From JAIXWP01 sp046309775 (GTDB lineage: Bacteria > Bacteroidota > Bacteroidia > Flavobacteriales_D > Sanyastnellaceae), in assembly GCA_046309775.1 (NCBI GenBank), contig JBKCOM010000058.1, positions 1 to 12,503 of the forward strand: DNA of 12,503 nt, given 5' to 3'. The position numbers and the translations under genes are program-made. Numbering within the stretch: position 1 is the first letter of the stretch; each line of letters opens with the position of its first letter. A model generated the notes under the pieces. It searched no databases and was not told the origin of the DNA. It was given only the letters and a program-made list of their open reading frames with translations. Shown here piece by piece: positions 11,471-12,503 of this stretch.

Positions 11471-12503
11471 CTATGCACTCACAATCGTCTTCACATTCAC
11501 AAACTCCATCAGTCCTGCTTTGCCGAGTTCACGACCGAGTCCGCTGCGCTTGGTGCCGCCGAAAGGCAAGCGTGGATCCGACTTTACAATGGCATTCATA
11601 AACACCGCACCTTCATCGAATCGCGATGCAAGTGAGAAAAGATAGTCGGTGTCTTGACCATAAATAGATACACCCAAACCGAAAGCAGTGCTATTGCTCA
11701 CGCTTATGGCTTCTTCCATATTCGCATAGCGATATACAGGTAATACTGGGCCGAACAATTCCTCGCGCATGCAAGTCATGTCCATAGTGATATTTGTCAG
11801 AATGGTCGGTTGAAATACCCCACTTAAAATAGCTCCACCACAAGCCACGTCCGCTCCTTCTTGCAGGCTTGAATAAACTTGAGCCAACAAATCATCATTA
11901 AACTCGACTTTTGCCAACGGTCCTATAAAAGTTTGCTCATCTAGCGGATTGCCGCATGAAAGCGCCGCTACACGTGCGAGCAATTGTTCCAAAAAAGCGT
12001 CATAAATCCTGTCATCCAACAAAAGACGTTTGGCTGCGATACAGCTTTGACCGTTGTTCTGAAAACGTCCGATGATCAGATCCTCCACTGCTTTATCGAT
12101 GTTCGCTGTTTCAGTAACGATGAATGCATTGCTGCCACCGAGTTCTAGTATCACAGGTAATATCCGTCCGCCGGCCAAAGCAGCTACCCGCGAGCCCGCA
12201 GCTTCACTACCAGTGAGTGATATACCTTTAATGAACGGGTGCTCAACGATTGTATCCATATCGCTGCCTGCTACAACAATATTTTGAAACTCAAAAGTCT
12301 CAAATCCTGCCTCATAAAACAACGCCTCCATACGATGTGCACACGCTTGCACATTTGACGCATGTTTTAGAATAAGGTTATTCCCAGCCGCCAAGGCAGG
12401 AATAGCACAACGGAAAACTTGCCAAAATGGAAAGTTCCAAGGCATGATGGCCAACCACACTCCTACTCGCTCGTATCGAATGATCGACTTTTGTCCCGGA
12501 GTC
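11471..12503 (-). CDS. Aldehyde dehydrogenase, succinate-semialdehyde type (5' end outside window)
   Basis: The C-terminal ~343 residues of a protein usually near 455 long; the frame runs open to the window edge, so the GTG at 12460 is internal. It oxidises an aldehyde to the acid with NAD(P)+. Counting that codon as 1: the catalytic Asn is N9 in MPWNFPFWQVFR, the cofactor-binding Lys is in LILKHAS (32), the general base is Glu106 in LELGGS, and the nucleophile is Cys140 in NNGQSC. EELFGPV and PFGGTKRSGLGRELG are also family marks. The PWNFPxWQVxR and LKHAxNVxxCA patterns are closest, from memory, to E. coli Sad (YneI), which acts on succinate semialdehyde; the true substrate could be another semialdehyde. 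The gene is intact as far as visible. Confidence 0.88.
   Translation of the reverse strand, partial: TPGQKSIIRYERVGVWLAIMPWNFPFWQVFRCAIPALAAGNNLILKHASNVQACAHRMEALFYEAGFETFEFQNIVVAGSDMDTIVEHPFIKGISLTGSEAAGSRVAALAGGRILPVILELGGSNAFIVTETANIDKAVEDLIIGRFQNNGQSCIAAKRLLLDDRIYDAFLEQLLARVAALSCGNPLDEQTFIGPLAKVEFNDDLLAQVYSSLQEGADVACGGAILSGVFQPTILTNITMDMTCMREELFGPVLPVYRYANMEEAISVSNSTAFGLGVSIYGQDTDYLFSLASRFDEGAVFMNAIVKSDPRLPFGGTKRSGLGRELGKAGLMEFVNVKTIVSA

Noticed and set aside
11438..11635. Plus-strand open frame spanning the gap before the dehydrogenase stop
   Set aside because: Most of it is antisense to the conserved dehydrogenase C-terminus; no coding signal.

Overview
The window looks like chromosomal DNA from a member of the Bacteroidota, most likely a Chitinophagales- or Sphingobacteriales-type organism; the exact lineage cannot be fixed from sequence alone. 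The grounds are the protein families present (an S1 protein ending in a long Lys/Ala-rich tail, a PorT-like outer-membrane barrel, DUF6799 repeats, AraC-type proteins with a heavy-metal-associated-like N-terminus, and a Bacteroidota-style UvrA), start codons without clear Shine-Dalgarno sequences, a few TAnnTTTG-like promoter elements, and moderate-to-low GC. No mobile element, tRNA, rRNA or CRISPR array was seen.

Layout. Positions 1-1561 (+) hold the 3' end of rpsA (ribosomal protein S1), a strong terminator, and a protein carrying a J-domain-like HPD segment. Positions 1600-4745 (all -) hold small envelope and stress-type genes. In transcription order these are a regulator with an HMA-like N-terminus and AraC-type HTH, a cupin protein, a Lys-rich small protein, a secreted DUF6799 double-repeat protein, and the trio YtxH / holin-like membrane protein / small hydrophilic protein. 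Positions 4907-7717 (-) encode UvrA. Diverging from it is tryptophan 2,3-dioxygenase (7868-8878, +). A non-coding stretch with two adjacent short-unit tandem arrays (8884-9038) follows, then a CsbD-like small stress protein (9158-9376, +). Positions 9559-12503 (-) hold an outer-membrane barrel, a coiled-coil lipoprotein resembling the sll1863 stress family, a second copy of the regulator, and the 3' part of a succinate-semialdehyde-type aldehyde dehydrogenase.

How the genes may work together. Many of the small genes (CsbD, YtxH, holin-like, DUF6799, sll1863-like lipoprotein, PorT-like barrel) belong to families often seen in bacterial general or envelope stress responses. They are interleaved with two paralogous regulators, both 186 residues and about 50% identical by hand count. 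I infer a stress or envelope-maintenance neighbourhood whose local control may involve these regulators; the sequence does not prove regulation. UvrA, the dioxygenase, S1 and the dehydrogenase are ordinary housekeeping or metabolic genes.

The least ordinary features are the regulator pair with a Ser-for-Cys change in its would-be metal motif, the twin tandem arrays after the dioxygenase gene, a long-stem, large-loop element at 2612-2692, and a putative promoter overlapping the rpsA terminator that would give a leaderless mRNA. No clear-cut new multi-gene system (defence, biosynthetic or mobile) was found.
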